Source of the DNA: Arthrobacter sp. ATA002
GTDB taxonomy: Bacteria; Actinomycetota; Actinomycetes; Actinomycetales; Micrococcaceae
Assembly (NCBI RefSeq): GCF_026898095.1
Contig: NZ_CP114015.1
Location: 1,426,001-1,490,000 of the forward strand
Length of the DNA: 64,000 bases
Reading direction: 5' to 3'
The translations under genes and the position numbers were made by a program. The notes under the pieces were generated by a model. It saw only the letters and a program-made list of their open reading frames with translations. It ran no database searches and had not been told where the DNA came from. Positions 1-9,399 of the stretch are shown piece by piece. How positions within the stretch are numbered: position 1 is the stretch's first letter; the number at the start of each line of letters is the position of its first letter.

Positions 1-69
1 TTCCTCGAGAAGCTCGAGGGCCTTGGCGCCGATTTTGACGTCACCACGGTTCCCGCCGGGATACGGTAG
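1..69 (+). CDS. murA: C-terminal end of a protein, probably MurA (partial)
   Basis: Reading frame 1 is open from the window edge to a TAG at 67-69 and encodes only 22 residues (start FLEKLEGLGA, end TVPAGIR). The plsC start follows 8 bp later. In Micrococcaceae the gene before plsC-gpsA-ddl is usually murA, the UDP-N-acetylglucosamine 1-carboxyvinyltransferase that starts peptidoglycan precursor synthesis. An ending of the type 'KL..LGA' fits that family. The assignment rests mainly on gene order, since too little sequence is present to recognise a catalytic motif. Confidence 0.45.
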   Translation, partial: FLEKLEGLGADFDVTTVPAGIR

Positions 70-77
70 CGCCTGCC

Positions 78-874
78 ATGCCCGAGTCGACCAAATCACG
101 GGTGACGTTCGCCCTGCTGGCGAACACCCTGCGGCCGGTCATGAACCTCATGCTGCGCAAGCAGTGGGAGGGACTGGAAAACCTGCCGCGGGACACCGGC
201 TTCATTGCCTGTCCCAACCACGTGACAGAAATCGACCCGGTGGTGGTGGGGCACTTCTTCTACAACCAGAAGATCATGCCCCGCTACCTCGCCAAGGCGT
301 CCCTCTTTAAGGTGCCGGTGCTGGGGCCTGCCCTGCGCGCCACCAACCAGGTGCCGGTGGAACGGATCACCGCCGGCGCCTCGGCGTCGCTGCAGGGTGC
401 CCGCACCGTGATCGACGCCGGCGGCGCCCTGATCGTGTACCCCGAGGGAACCCTCACCCGGGACCCCGGCTTGTGGCCCATGCGGGGACGGACAGGCGCA
501 GCCCGGCTTGCCCTGCAAACCGGAGCCCCCGTGGTTCCGATCGCCCACTGGGGCGCCGAGGCCGTACTGCCGCGCTACAGCAAGCGCCTCCACCTGTTCC
601 CCCGCAAACCGTGCGGCTGCGGGTCGGAACCCCCGTGGACCTCTCGGACCTTCGGGGACAGCCGATGACGAAGTCCGTGCTGGACACGGCCACGGAACGC
701 ATCATGGACAGCCTGACGCTGCTGGTCGCGGACCTGCGGAACGAGAAGCCGCCCGCGGTGCGCTGGGATCCGGCGCAGAAGGGCCAATCGGCCATCGGCC
801 GGGACTTTGAAAAAAACAACCCGGACAGCAACCAGGGCAGGAACGCGCAACAGGACGGAACTGACACCAAATGA
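78..874 (+). CDS. plsC: 1-acyl-sn-glycerol-3-phosphate acyltransferase (frameshifted as sequenced)
   Basis: Membrane-associated acyltransferase that acylates lysophosphatidic acid in phospholipid synthesis. The HX4D catalytic motif is visible as NHVTEID near residue 50, and the acceptor-binding motif as YPEGT near residue 120. The ATG at 78 follows the previous stop by 8 bp. The frame breaks near 606-610: one frame runs to RLHLFPRK, and the rest (TVRLRVGTPVDLSDLRGQP onward) is read one base earlier. Adding one A or C in CAAACC restores about 265 residues, a normal length. The restored stop overlaps the gpsA start as ATGA, which supports the repair. It is probably co-transcribed with gpsA and ddl, and the break is probably a sequencing error. 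Confidence 0.85.
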
Positions 875-1914
875 GTTTGCTTACCACGCCCCCGCAGGTC
901 ATAGCCGTCCTGGGTGCCGGCAGCTGGGGAACCGTCTTCGCGAAGATTGTGGCCGACGCCGGCGCTGAACGGCAGGCAGAAGTCCGCGTATGGGCCCGGC
1001 GCCCCGAGGTCGCTGCGGAAATCAACGAGAGCCACCGCAACAGCCAGTACCTGAAGGACACCGTCCTTCCGGAGAATCTCACGGCCTCGGCCGACGCCGC
1101 ACAGGTACTGGCCGGTGCCGAACTGGTGGTGCTGGCCGTTCCGGCGCAGACCCTGCGCGCGCAGCTGCGCGCCGTCCGGGACCTGATCCCGGAAGGCGCC
1201 GTCGTCGTATCCCTGATGAAGGGGCTGGAAGTGGGCACCGACTCGCGGATGAGCCAGGTCATCGAGGAGGAACTGCACTGGCCCGAAGACCGGGTGGCCG
1301 TGGTCTCCGGACCGAACCTGGCCATGGAAATCGCCGGACGGCAGCCGACGGCGTCGGTTGTGGCGTGCTCAAGCCTGGACACCGCCGGCTGGATCGCCCG
1401 GGCCTGCACCGCACCCTATTTCCGTCCCTACACCAACACCGACGTGGTGGGCACTGAAATCGGCGGCATCGTCAAGAACGTGATCGCCCTCGCCGTGGGC
1501 ATCTGCGAAGGCAAGGGGATGGGGGACAACACCAAGGCCTCGGTAATGACCCGCGGCCTGGCCGAGACCACCCGGCTGGCCCTGGCCCTGGGCGGAAACG
1601 CCGAAACCATGTCCGGCTTGGCCGGAATGGGTGACCTGATTGCCACCTGCTCCTCCCCGCTGTCCCGCAACCACACGGCCGGCCGGCTGCTGGCCCAGGG
1701 CTTGACGCTGGAGGAGGTCAACGCTTCGATGAAGCAGACGGCCGAAGGCATCAAGTCGGCCCAGGCCGTGCTGGACCGTGCCACGCAGCTGGGCGTGTAC
1801 ATGCCCATTACCGAAAATGTTGTTGCCGTGCTGCAGGGTGTTATCTCTGTGGACGAGCTGGGACCGCGGCTGCTGTCCCGTGAACTGAAATCCGAAGGTG
1901 TGCACACCCCGTGA
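871..1914 (+). CDS. gpsA: Glycerol-3-phosphate dehydrogenase [NAD(P)+]
   Basis: Cytosolic enzyme that reduces dihydroxyacetone phosphate to sn-glycerol 3-phosphate, the backbone for phospholipids. The N-terminal Rossmann motif GAGSWGT lies near residue 15. The conserved stretches SLMKGLE, SGPNLAMEIA and GIVKNVIALAVGI follow, the last containing the catalytic lysine. GLAGMGDLIATC, typical of the substrate domain, is also present. The 347 residues match the family. The ATG at 871 overlaps the repaired plsC stop (ATGA) and the stop overlaps the ddl GTG start (GTGA), so these three genes look translationally coupled. The neighbours fit a lipid and cell-wall precursor operon. Confidence 0.97.
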   Translation: MSLLTTPPQVIAVLGAGSWGTVFAKIVADAGAERQAEVRVWARRPEVAAEINESHRNSQYLKDTVLPENLTASADAAQVLAGAELVVLAVPAQTLRAQLRAVRDLIPEGAVVVSLMKGLEVGTDSRMSQVIEEELHWPEDRVAVVSGPNLAMEIAGRQPTASVVACSSLDTAGWIARACTAPYFRPYTNTDVVGTEIGGIVKNVIALAVGICEGKGMGDNTKASVMTRGLAETTRLALALGGNAETMSGLAGMGDLIATCSSPLSRNHTAGRLLAQGLTLEEVNASMKQTAEGIKSAQAVLDRATQLGVYMPITENVVAVLQGVISVDELGPRLLSRELKSEGVHTP

Positions 1915-3092
1915 GCATTGATCCACTGACTCCCGACTCGACCGGCAACACCGGCGACGCCGCGGTACCCGCCGGCACCGGCGCTTCCCGGCCCCGCGTG
2001 GCGGTGCTGTTTGGCGGTCGGTCCAGCGAGCACGCCGTGAGCTGCGTAACCGCTGCCGGTGTTCTGGACGCCATTGACCGCACAAAGTACGACGTCGTTC
2101 CCGTGGGCATCACCCGCAGCGGGCAGTGGACCCTGGTCTCAGCGGATCCCGGCGCATGGTCGCTGCGTTCCGAGTCCCTTCCCGAAGTGGCACCGGGCCT
2201 GGAAAGCGTGGTGCTGTCGGCGGAAGAGGCCGGCTCCGAACTCGTGGCGCACGCCGAAGGCACCCTGCCGCGCAGCCTGGGCCGCGTTGACGTCGTCTTC
2301 CCGGTGCTGCACGGCCCGTTCGGTGAGGACGGCACCCTGCAGGGGATGCTGGAAATGGCCGATATCCGCTACGTGGGCGCGGGCGTCCTTGCCTCCGCCG
2401 TGGGCATGGACAAGCACTACATGAAGGTGGTGTTTGAAGCCGCGGGCCTGACGGTGGGCCCCTACGAAGTCATCACCGACCGGCAGTGGCAAAAGGACCC
2501 CGCAGCCTGCCTGGAACGCGCCGGAAAACTGCAGTTTCCGCTGTTCGTCAAGCCGGCGCGGGCCGGCTCGTCGATGGGCATCACCCGGGTGAGCGACCCG
2601 TCGGGCCTGTCCGCCGCCGTCGAGGCCGCGCGCCTGCATGATCCCAAGGTGGTGGTGGAAGCGGGCATTACCGGCCGTGAAATTGAAGTGGCCGTGCTGC
2701 AGGGCCGCGGCACTGACGATCCGCGCACCAGTCATCCGGGGGAGATCGCCGTGCAGAACGGCGGCCACGAGTGGTACGACTTTGAAGCCAAGTACGTCGA
2801 CGGCGCCGCCGCCGAGCTGAGCTGCCCCGCCGACCTGCCGGCCGCAGTCTCCGAACGGGTCCGTGAGCTGGCCGCCGTGGCCTTCGACGCCGTCGGGGCC
2901 GAGGGCCTGTCCCGGGTGGACTTCTTCTACACCCCCGGCGGGGACCTGATCATCAACGAAATCAATACCATGCCCGGTTTCACGCCGGTGAGCATGTATC
3001 CGCAGATGTGGGCCAAATCCGGCCTGCAGTACACGGAGCTGATCGACGAACTGATCTCCCTGGCGCTGGAGCGGCAGACCGGCCTGCGGTAA
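1911..3092 (+). CDS. ddl: D-alanine--D-alanine ligase
   Basis: ATP-grasp enzyme that joins two D-alanines for peptidoglycan stem peptides. FGGRSSEHAVSC near residue 35 is the N-terminal family signature. VFPVLHGPFGEDGTLQG near residue 128 follows. The ATP-grasp core contains VKPARAGSSMGI, and the metal-binding end is DLIINEINTMPGFT. At 393 residues it is slightly longer than many Ddl proteins because of an extra Ser/Thr/Pro-rich N-terminus of about 25 residues. The GTG start at 1911 overlaps the gpsA stop by 4 bp, which supports this start. Confidence 0.97.
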   Translation: MSIDPLTPDSTGNTGDAAVPAGTGASRPRVAVLFGGRSSEHAVSCVTAAGVLDAIDRTKYDVVPVGITRSGQWTLVSADPGAWSLRSESLPEVAPGLESVVLSAEEAGSELVAHAEGTLPRSLGRVDVVFPVLHGPFGEDGTLQGMLEMADIRYVGAGVLASAVGMDKHYMKVVFEAAGLTVGPYEVITDRQWQKDPAACLERAGKLQFPLFVKPARAGSSMGITRVSDPSGLSAAVEAARLHDPKVVVEAGITGREIEVAVLQGRGTDDPRTSHPGEIAVQNGGHEWYDFEAKYVDGAAAELSCPADLPAAVSERVRELAAVAFDAVGAEGLSRVDFFYTPGGDLIINEINTMPGFTPVSMYPQMWAKSGLQYTELIDELISLALERQTGLR

Positions 3093-3137
3093 CCGCCTTC
3101 GCGGCCGGTCGCCGCTGCCGCCGGCCGCCTGCCGGCA

Positions 3138-3614
3138 CTACTGCGCGGGCAGCTCCAGGTCGTTGCTGCTGATGCATTCACGGGTCGGTTCGATCCGCGA
3201 CACCGAGTTCTCCAGCTGCACCAGGAGCGTGGAGGAGGAGACTTCCTCCGGGTTGAAGATCACTTCGATCGCCGGCTCCCGTCCGTACGTGGTGGCCGTC
3301 CAGGTGGTCTCGTCCTCCCGCAGGATCCAGTCGATGCCGTTGACCGTGGCGCATTGTTCCGTGGTGGGCCCGGGCACCGGCGCGCCGCAGCGCAGGATGA
3401 TCTTCGAAGGATCGCCCCAGGCAGAGGACGACTGGCTGTCCGTCTCGCGCTGCTGTTCGCCGGCAAGCTCGGACGGCAGGGCCACCATGACGGTGGCGCA
3501 GTCCGGGTTTGAAGCATCGGGGGCCGGTTCGACGTCGGCCACGGGAGTGCAGGCGGTCAGGCCCGCTGCAAGGGTAAGAACCACTGCCGGAAGGGCAGCG
3601 CGGGAGGAGAACAT
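3138..3614 (-). CDS. DUF3515-family lipoprotein
   Basis: Protein of 158 residues with a signal peptide ending in a lipobox-like LTAC at about residues 19-22, so probably a lipid-anchored extracytoplasmic protein. The body resembles DUF3515, a small actinobacterial family usually found between ddl and thiL. It has several cysteines (PDCATVMVALP, LRCGAP, EQCATVNG, RECIS) that could form disulfides outside the cell. Its biochemical role is unknown. It is convergent with ddl and divergent from the LCP gene at 3712. thiL, which normally follows, is not seen in this window; the glycopolymer island begins here instead. Confidence 0.8.
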   Translation of the reverse strand: MFSSRAALPAVVLTLAAGLTACTPVADVEPAPDASNPDCATVMVALPSELAGEQQRETDSQSSSAWGDPSKIILRCGAPVPGPTTEQCATVNGIDWILREDETTWTATTYGREPAIEVIFNPEEVSSSTLLVQLENSVSRIEPTRECISSNDLELPAQ

Positions 3615-3711
3615 GCCTTCAAGGCTATCCGCCCCGGGGCCGGGGGATCGAATCGGAGAAACGGCCGGGCTGCCGCTAAGCTCATAACTCGTTTACTTCA
3701 GGAGAGTTTTT

Positions 3712-4716
3712 GTGACGCAGTTCCTACAGGACTATGAGCAGCCGGCGCCCCGCCGCCGGCATCCGGTCCGCGCCACCATGATCGTTCTGCTGGTGCTCCT
3801 GCTCACGGCTGCGCTGGTGGCCGGCGGCTATCTCTGGAACCTTGCCCGCAGCTTCGACAGCGGCACGACCACCATAGAGAACGCGCTTCCGGTCAACAGC
3901 CCACTCAAGGACCCGGCTGCAGGCGAGTCGCAGAACATCCTGCTCATCGGCAGCGACACCCGGGATCCCGCCTCCGACGACGCACGCTCGGACACCATGA
4001 TGCTGGTCCACCTGCCTGGGGACCGAAGCGGCGTGTACGTCATGTCCATCATGCGCGACACCTGGACGGACATCCCCGGCTACGGCGAACATAAGATCAA
4101 CGCCGCAATGGCCTTCGGTGGAATTCCGTTGGTAGTGGACACAGTGCAGACCCTCTTCGACATGCCAATTGACCACGTGGCGATCATCGATTTTGAGGGG
4201 TTCAAGGGCCTCACCGATGCTCTGGGCGGCGTAACGGTCAACAACTCTGCCGCCTTTGCTGCGAGCGAGACGGGGGAGTACTTTCCGGCGGGAGAAATAC
4301 GTCTCGAGGGGGAGTCCGCACTGAGCTTTGTGCGGGAGCGGTATGCCTTTACCGACGGAGACTATCAGCGGGTCCGGAACCAGCAGGCTTTTGTCCGCGG
4401 GCTCCTCGGGACGCTCCTGACCAAGGAGACGCTGACCAGCCCCGGGAAAATCAGTGAGTCGGTGGCAGAAATTTCGCCTTACCTCAGTCTCGATGAAGAC
4501 CTTGATGCTGTAACAGTGGGCGGGCTTGCCCTTTCACTGCGTAACGTCCGCAGCGCAGATATTTCTATGTTCACCTTGCCGAACCTCGGTGTGGGTATGT
4601 CAAGCGACGGACAGTCTATTGTGGTCAAGGACGAAGTTGCGATCGCGGAAATAGCGGAAGCATTAGATACCGATGCCATGGGGGAGTACCTGGCCGCAAA
4701 CGATGGGGGACAGTAG
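3712..4716 (+). CDS. LytR-CpsA-Psr (LCP) family glycopolymer ligase
   Basis: Membrane protein of 334 residues with a short cytoplasmic N-terminus, one transmembrane helix (about residues 22-44) and an extracellular LCP domain. LCP enzymes transfer lipid-linked glycopolymers onto peptidoglycan. Family landmarks are LLIGSDTR followed by ARSDTMMLVH, then SIMRDTWTDIPGYGEHKINAA, and FVRERYAFTDGDYQRVRNQQ, which carry the conserved Asp and Arg residues. The GTG start at 3712 has an AGGAG ribosome-binding site about 8 bp upstream. Its place at the head of a glycosyltransferase and ABC-exporter cluster suggests it attaches the product of this island to the wall. Confidence 0.93.
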   Translation: MTQFLQDYEQPAPRRRHPVRATMIVLLVLLLTAALVAGGYLWNLARSFDSGTTTIENALPVNSPLKDPAAGESQNILLIGSDTRDPASDDARSDTMMLVHLPGDRSGVYVMSIMRDTWTDIPGYGEHKINAAMAFGGIPLVVDTVQTLFDMPIDHVAIIDFEGFKGLTDALGGVTVNNSAAFAASETGEYFPAGEIRLEGESALSFVRERYAFTDGDYQRVRNQQAFVRGLLGTLLTKETLTSPGKISESVAEISPYLSLDEDLDAVTVGGLALSLRNVRSADISMFTLPNLGVGMSSDGQSIVVKDEVAIAEIAEALDTDAMGEYLAANDGGQ

Positions 4717-4717
4717 C

Positions 4718-5495
4718 GTGAGTTTTGGAGTCTTGCCGCGTCGGGCAGGAATGGCTGCGGCGGCTGCCGCGCTCATATCCTCAATGGTGGCTGCACCAGC
4801 GACTGCCGTGGAACCCGCGCCTTCTCCGGGAACCGAAAGCCCCGCCCCGCCGGAGACACCGGGTCCCGTGGAGCCCCTGCACCGCCGGCGACGCCTGCGC
4901 CGCCGATGGATCCGCCACCAGCCCCCGAGCCGCTGCCGGATCCTGCCCCGGCGCCGCTTCCTGAGCCGGCCCCAGCCCCGGCTCCTCAACCGGCTCCCGC
5001 TCCTCAACCAGCTCCGCTGACGCCTCTTATCGATCCTGTAACCGGTTACACCATTGACCGGGGCACCGGTTACCTCATCCATCCGGGCACCGGCTGGCTA
5101 ATAGAGGCTGGAAGCGGCTACCTCATTGACGGCGGAAGCATGCTCTATACGGACTTCCGGTGGGATGCATCCACAGGACTGGTGACGACGCTTGGCGCTG
5201 ACGAAGAGCCCACCCAGCCCTCGCCCTCGCCGACTCCGACACCGACAACAGAGGCAACGCCAACACCCTCTCCTACGCCGTCAGCGACACCGACGGCATC
5301 AGCCAGTGCATCGGCTACCCCCTCAGCGACTCCCAGCGAGACCCTGTCGCGGCTGAACAAGCTGCAGCGAATGACGGGCTATCCCAGTCCGACTGGGCGC
5401 TTCGCGGGAGCGTTATTCTCCTCATCCTGGGCCTTGGAGCGCTCTATTATCGGAAGTTGCGGCGTCCGGCGAAGGACATAACGGCCAAGCCCTAG
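4718..5495 (+). CDS. Membrane-anchored Pro-rich protein with octapeptide repeats (two frame breaks as sequenced)
   Basis: No family recognised. The GTG at 4718, one base after the LCP stop, opens a signal peptide (about residues 1-32, ending VAAPATA). A long Pro/Ala-rich region follows, then five imperfect 8-residue repeats such as DRGTGYLI, HPGTGWLI and EAGSGYLI. A Pro/Ser/Thr linker, a transmembrane helix (SVILLILGLGALYY) and a basic tail (RKLRRPAKD) complete it. Two single-base losses, in the C run at 4874-4877 and the C run at 5342-5344, must be repaired to read this. Both repairs lead into sensible sequence, and the second is what reveals the anchor. No LPXTG sorting motif is seen. The position suggests a cell-surface role linked to the glycopolymer. 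Confidence 0.7.
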
Positions 5496-5558
5496 AGTTT
5501 TTGCGAGTAGACTTGGCACGTAATTTTGTCTCAGCGTCTATCAGCGCTGGTTAATGGG

Positions 5559-6770
5559 GTGGAAAAAGCTTTGCGGGTACTCTTGCTCACGCATTCGTAT
5601 TCGCCGGAGCACAGCCCGCCGCAGCGGCGCTGGACGCAGTTTGTGCGAGCCTTTCGCCACAAAGGGTGGGCCGTCGACGTCGTCGCCCCCGTTGCACACG
5701 CACCCAACGGACGCCGTGTCTTGCCCCGCAATAGTGCTGGCCGTCCCTTTCGCAAGGACGAGGGTAAATACGGGGAGCGCATTTTGAGGGTGCCATTTCT
5801 CTGGCATAAAACTACTCGCCTGGGGAGGCTCCTCGACCACTGTTTTTCGGCTTTCTTCAGCACCTTGGCTGGACTCTGCAGTCCGAAGCCAACGGTCGTC
5901 ATCGTAACCGTCCCAAGCCTGCCTATTCTGGGTGCTGGTTTTGTCGTTGCGCGCCTCCGGAAGCTTCCGTTGATAGTGGATATGCGTGACGCTTGGCCGG
6001 ACATCGCACGGGACGCACGCCTAGTGCAAGGAAGGGCAAAGAGTCTCGCAGAGAGACTCATTATGGCGGTTCAGGAACGTGCAGACCTGGTGGTGACCGT
6101 GACCGATGGATTTGCAAGGACTTTGAAATCGAGGGGCATCCGACGGGTGAAAGCCATAAGCAATGGCGTGGACACGGCTGTCCGCGAGTTGCTTCCACCG
6201 CCACCTGCAGAGGCCGACAAGTTGAGAGTCCTATATCTGGGCAATCATGGAGAAAGCCAACGCCTGGAGGTTGTGGTTCGTGCAGCTGCATTGGCCCGTA
6301 AGCATGTCGAGTTGACGATGGTCGGGCACGGAGTGCAGCGACGCGCATTGATTGAGCTGGCTGAAGCCTTGGATGCCCCAGTGGAGTTTCACGGTCCGGC
6401 GCTCTCCCCGGAGGTCATGGAGTTCTACCGCTCAGCAGACACCTGCGTTGTTTCACTGCGGGACGACTGGAAATCGTTCGAAACAACCGTTCCCTCCAAG
6501 ACCTATGAAGTCTTGGCTGTGGGGCGACATGTTACCGGAATAGTCCTCGGTGAAGCCAAGAAGATCATCGAGGAATCCGGGGCCGGAGCTGTTGTACCTT
6601 CAGACCCGGTGGCTGTTGCTGATTTGTGGAAAAGGTTAGCCTCGGATCGGACCCTGTTGCTGACGGGGACATCAGGCAGGGACTGGATCCACGAGAACGC
6701 GAACTTAGAGAGCCAGTGTCTTGACTACATTGCAGCGATCGAGTCGTTGGCTGGGGCCGGAGCCAAGTAA
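5559..6770 (+). CDS. Glycosyltransferase, GT4-like (GT-B fold)
   Basis: Cytoplasmic glycosyltransferase of about 403 residues. The N-terminal half has the acceptor-domain pattern LLLTHSYSPEHSPPQRR and IVDMRDAWPDIARDA. The C-terminal half has AISNGVDTAVRE, LRVLYLGNHGESQ and TVPSKTYEVLAVGRHVTGIV, typical of WbuB-like GT4 enzymes that bind nucleotide-sugars. The start is uncertain: GTG at 5559 gives a normal beginning (MEKALRVLLLTH), while the same frame is open to a TTG at 5526. The stop TAA at 6768-6770 overlaps the ATG of the next gene, which suggests an operon. Donor and acceptor cannot be deduced. Confidence 0.85.
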   Translation: MEKALRVLLLTHSYSPEHSPPQRRWTQFVRAFRHKGWAVDVVAPVAHAPNGRRVLPRNSAGRPFRKDEGKYGERILRVPFLWHKTTRLGRLLDHCFSAFFSTLAGLCSPKPTVVIVTVPSLPILGAGFVVARLRKLPLIVDMRDAWPDIARDARLVQGRAKSLAERLIMAVQERADLVVTVTDGFARTLKSRGIRRVKAISNGVDTAVRELLPPPPAEADKLRVLYLGNHGESQRLEVVVRAAALARKHVELTMVGHGVQRRALIELAEALDAPVEFHGPALSPEVMEFYRSADTCVVSLRDDWKSFETTVPSKTYEVLAVGRHVTGIVLGEAKKIIEESGAGAVVPSDPVAVADLWKRLASDRTLLLTGTSGRDWIHENANLESQCLDYIAAIESLAGAGAK

Positions 6771-8522
6771 TGCGCTATTTTAATGGCTTGGTTAAAAACC
6801 TTTGCCTCGTGGGCAATACTGCCCTAGACCATGTCGGTGATGACCCCATGCTATTTGCCGTGCAGGTATCGCGACGTTTGCCAGCTTCGATGGCCCAAGC
6901 TGTAGCGGCCTTAGGCAGAAAAACGCCGGCAACAAGCAGTTGGCATCCCTTTTCACTTTTTCTCGCGGGTGATGTGGACGCGGCCAGTGAGTGCCTCAGT
7001 CGGGGGATTTTCCGTGCCAGATCGTCGAAAAAATCAGTTCGGCTGGGACAAATCGCGTTGGCAGCCAATTTACCGGAGTTGGCGGATGAGCTGGTTTCTT
7101 CTGTTCCCAGCGGGAGCCAGGACTGGCCGCCTTTGAATCGCGTCGCCGATGGCACAGCGGCGACATGAGCGGCGCTGTGGAAGCCCTTGAATGTGGGAGT
7201 CGACGAGACGTTAGGCAGAAGCGACGGCTCGAAAGCGAAATGCGCGTCTTCGAAGGGTGGACCCCCGTGTTGGACGCGGTTCCATACACTCCCACGCCCC
7301 GGACGGTGCTTCACTTTCTGACGAATTCACTGCCTTACACCGCAAGCGGCTACGCCCAGCGTTCGCACTCTTTGTTGAGGGCACAATCGCGTGCGGGGTG
7401 GGCTGTGCACGCCGTCACCCGTCAAGGGTATCCAGCACTGGTCGGCAAGCTCACCGGCCGGGAGACGGAAAATATAGATGGGGTCCACTACCATCGATTG
7501 TTCGTGGCCAGACTACCGTCAGGGATGGATCAGCGTTTACAAGAGCAGACCGCGGCCCTCTTGAAACTGTGTTTGCGCCTCCGTCCGGAAGTGCTACACA
7601 CCACCACCCACTTCGTCAACGCGCTTGTCGTATCCACAGTTGCGCGAGCACTTGGCATCCCCTGGGTTTATGAAGTGCGCGGTCTTCTGGCAGAGACGTG
7701 GGCATCATCCAGACCAGGGTCGGCCCGGCACAGCGAGCGGCACCGAAACTTCCGCCGGCGGGAAAGTGACGCCACAAGATGTGCTGACGCCGTAATCACT
7801 CTCGGAGAGGCTATGAAGGCCTCCATCACCGAGGAAGGCGGCTGCGCCCCAGATAAGGTGGAGCTGATACCTAACGCTGTCGGAGGCATGTTCCTGGATA
7901 CCCCGCGAAGTCCTGCAGAGGCTCGCATGGATGTGGGATTAGATCCAGACACGCTCACTATAGGAACGGTAAGCAGCTTGGTCGGTTACGAAGGGCTGGA
8001 CGACCTCATCCGGGCGTTTGCGCTCCTTTCTCCTGAAATACCTAATCTCCGCTGCCTCATAGTTGGCGACGGAGCGGATTCTTCACGCTTAAGGAACCTT
8101 GCGCGGGAACTGGGAGTGAGCGATAGCGTTAGTTTCCCCGGCCGCGTCGATTCAGCCCAAAGCCACCTTTATCATCAAGCATTAGACATATTTGTGCTCC
8201 CTCGTAAGAACCTCGCAGTAACACGAACTGTGACCCCCTAAAGCCGGTGGAAGCGTTGGCCAGCTCTCGTCCCGTCATCTTTAGCGATATTCCTGCGTTG
8301 CACGAGTCTGTACGTGACGGAATCGAAGGAATATCGGTGGAAGCTGAGAACCCTACTAATCTGGCCAACTCTGTGGCAGCGCTAATTGGGGATGAAACTC
8401 TTAGAAGACGAATGGGTGCTGCTGGCAGATCGCGAGTGCTCACTCAGCGGACGTGGCAGGTCGCGGCCGAACAGACAATAGCAATATACGAACGATTGAA
8501 GGTAGCACGTGGCGGAAACTAA
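6770..8522 (+). CDS. Glycosyltransferase, GT4-like with N-terminal helical region (two frame breaks as sequenced)
   Basis: Read as one gene of about 584 residues after two repairs. The N-terminal ~170 residues look helical and TPR-like. The frame changes at the CC at 7146-7147, and adding one C joins NRVA to RWHSGDMSGAVEALE. The GT-B domain begins near residue 178 with LHFLTNSLPYTASGYAQRS and contains PWVYEVRGLLAETW and LIPNAVGG. A second break in the C5 run at 8234-8238 stops translation after TRTVTP; one extra C continues it as LKPVEALASSRPVIFSDIP, the nucleotide-sugar-binding end of GT4 proteins. It is related to the GT4 module of the protein at 13465-17984. It overlaps its neighbours on both sides, as in an operon. 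Confidence 0.8.
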
Positions 8523-9399
8523 AACACCGGCACACCCCGGCCCCACCAAGGTTCCAGTAACAATTGATTTACGGTCGGTATCGAGGGTAGGTGCAAGACC
8601 ATCACTTATCGATTACATCGTCTCTCTCTGGAACTATAGACATTTCGTGCTGTACGACGCAAAAGCGCGAGTTCAAAGTAAGAACAAGCGTGATCGCCTC
8701 GGAAGTGCGTGGTTGCTCCTGGATCCTCTACTCAACGGGCTTGGCTACTTCCTAATCTTTGGTTTGCTACTCAATTCCAGCAGAGGTATAGAAAACTTTC
8801 TGGGGTATCTGATAATTGGAATCTTTATGTTCCAAATGAGTTCACGGTCCATCGTAGGAACAGCCCGGATTATATCCGCAAACCAAAACGTAATTCAAGC
8901 CTTCAATTTTCCACGTGCAGCCCTTGCTTTGGCGGTAAATATACGCGAGCTTATTGCGAACGTTCCGGTTCTGCTTATGATGCTGCTTTTAGTTCTGCTC
9001 ATTCCACCATCCGAACCAATATCGCTACTTTGGTTTCTCCTGATTCCGATTGTGCTTCTGCAGGTAGTATTCAACTTGGGAATAGGGCTGATCTTGGCGC
9101 CACTAGTGGCAAAGGTTAACGACCTGTTGCACCTGATCTCTTTCTTCATGAGATTTTGGCTCTTTGCTTCATGCGTGATGTTCTCGATTGAGCGGTATGC
9201 TCAATGGCCGGTTATTCAGAAGATCGTGGAGATTAATCCGCTATACATAATAATTTCCATGGCGCGAGACGCCATTCTCTACAACCAGATGCCTATGTGG
9301 CAGCACTGGGCTGGTCTGGGAGCGTGGGCGCTTGGAGCTATTTCCGTTGGGACTGTGATTTTTTGGAAGGGGGAAGAATCGTATGGACGCGATGAGTGA
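8509..9399 (+). CDS. ABC-2 type polysaccharide export permease (Wzm/TagG-like)
   Basis: Integral membrane protein of 296 residues with about six hydrophobic segments (for example LNGLGYFLIFGLLL, NVPVLLMMLLLVLLIP and LISFFMRFWLFASCVMF). It matches the ABC2_membrane permeases that export lipid-linked O-antigen, capsule or teichoic-acid chains. The family motif of type R.R..LG..W is visible as KRDRLGSAWLLLDPLLNG near residue 66. The GTG at 8509 overlaps the preceding gene, and the gene's end overlaps the ATPase gene. With that ATPase it forms a Wzm-Wzt pair. The sequence is A+T-richer than the housekeeping flanks. Confidence 0.9.
   Translation: MAETKTPAHPGPTKVPVTIDLRSVSRVGARPSLIDYIVSLWNYRHFVLYDAKARVQSKNKRDRLGSAWLLLDPLLNGLGYFLIFGLLLNSSRGIENFLGYLIIGIFMFQMSSRSIVGTARIISANQNVIQAFNFPRAALALAVNIRELIANVPVLLMMLLLVLLIPPSEPISLLWFLLIPIVLLQVVFNLGIGLILAPLVAKVNDLLHLISFFMRFWLFASCVMFSIERYAQWPVIQKIVEINPLYIIISMARDAILYNQMPMWQHWAGLGAWALGAISVGTVIFWKGEESYGRDE

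Noticed and set aside
4718..5495. Sortase substrate with LPXTG
   Set aside because: After repair there is a membrane helix and basic tail, but no LPXTG-like motif before it and no sortase gene nearby.
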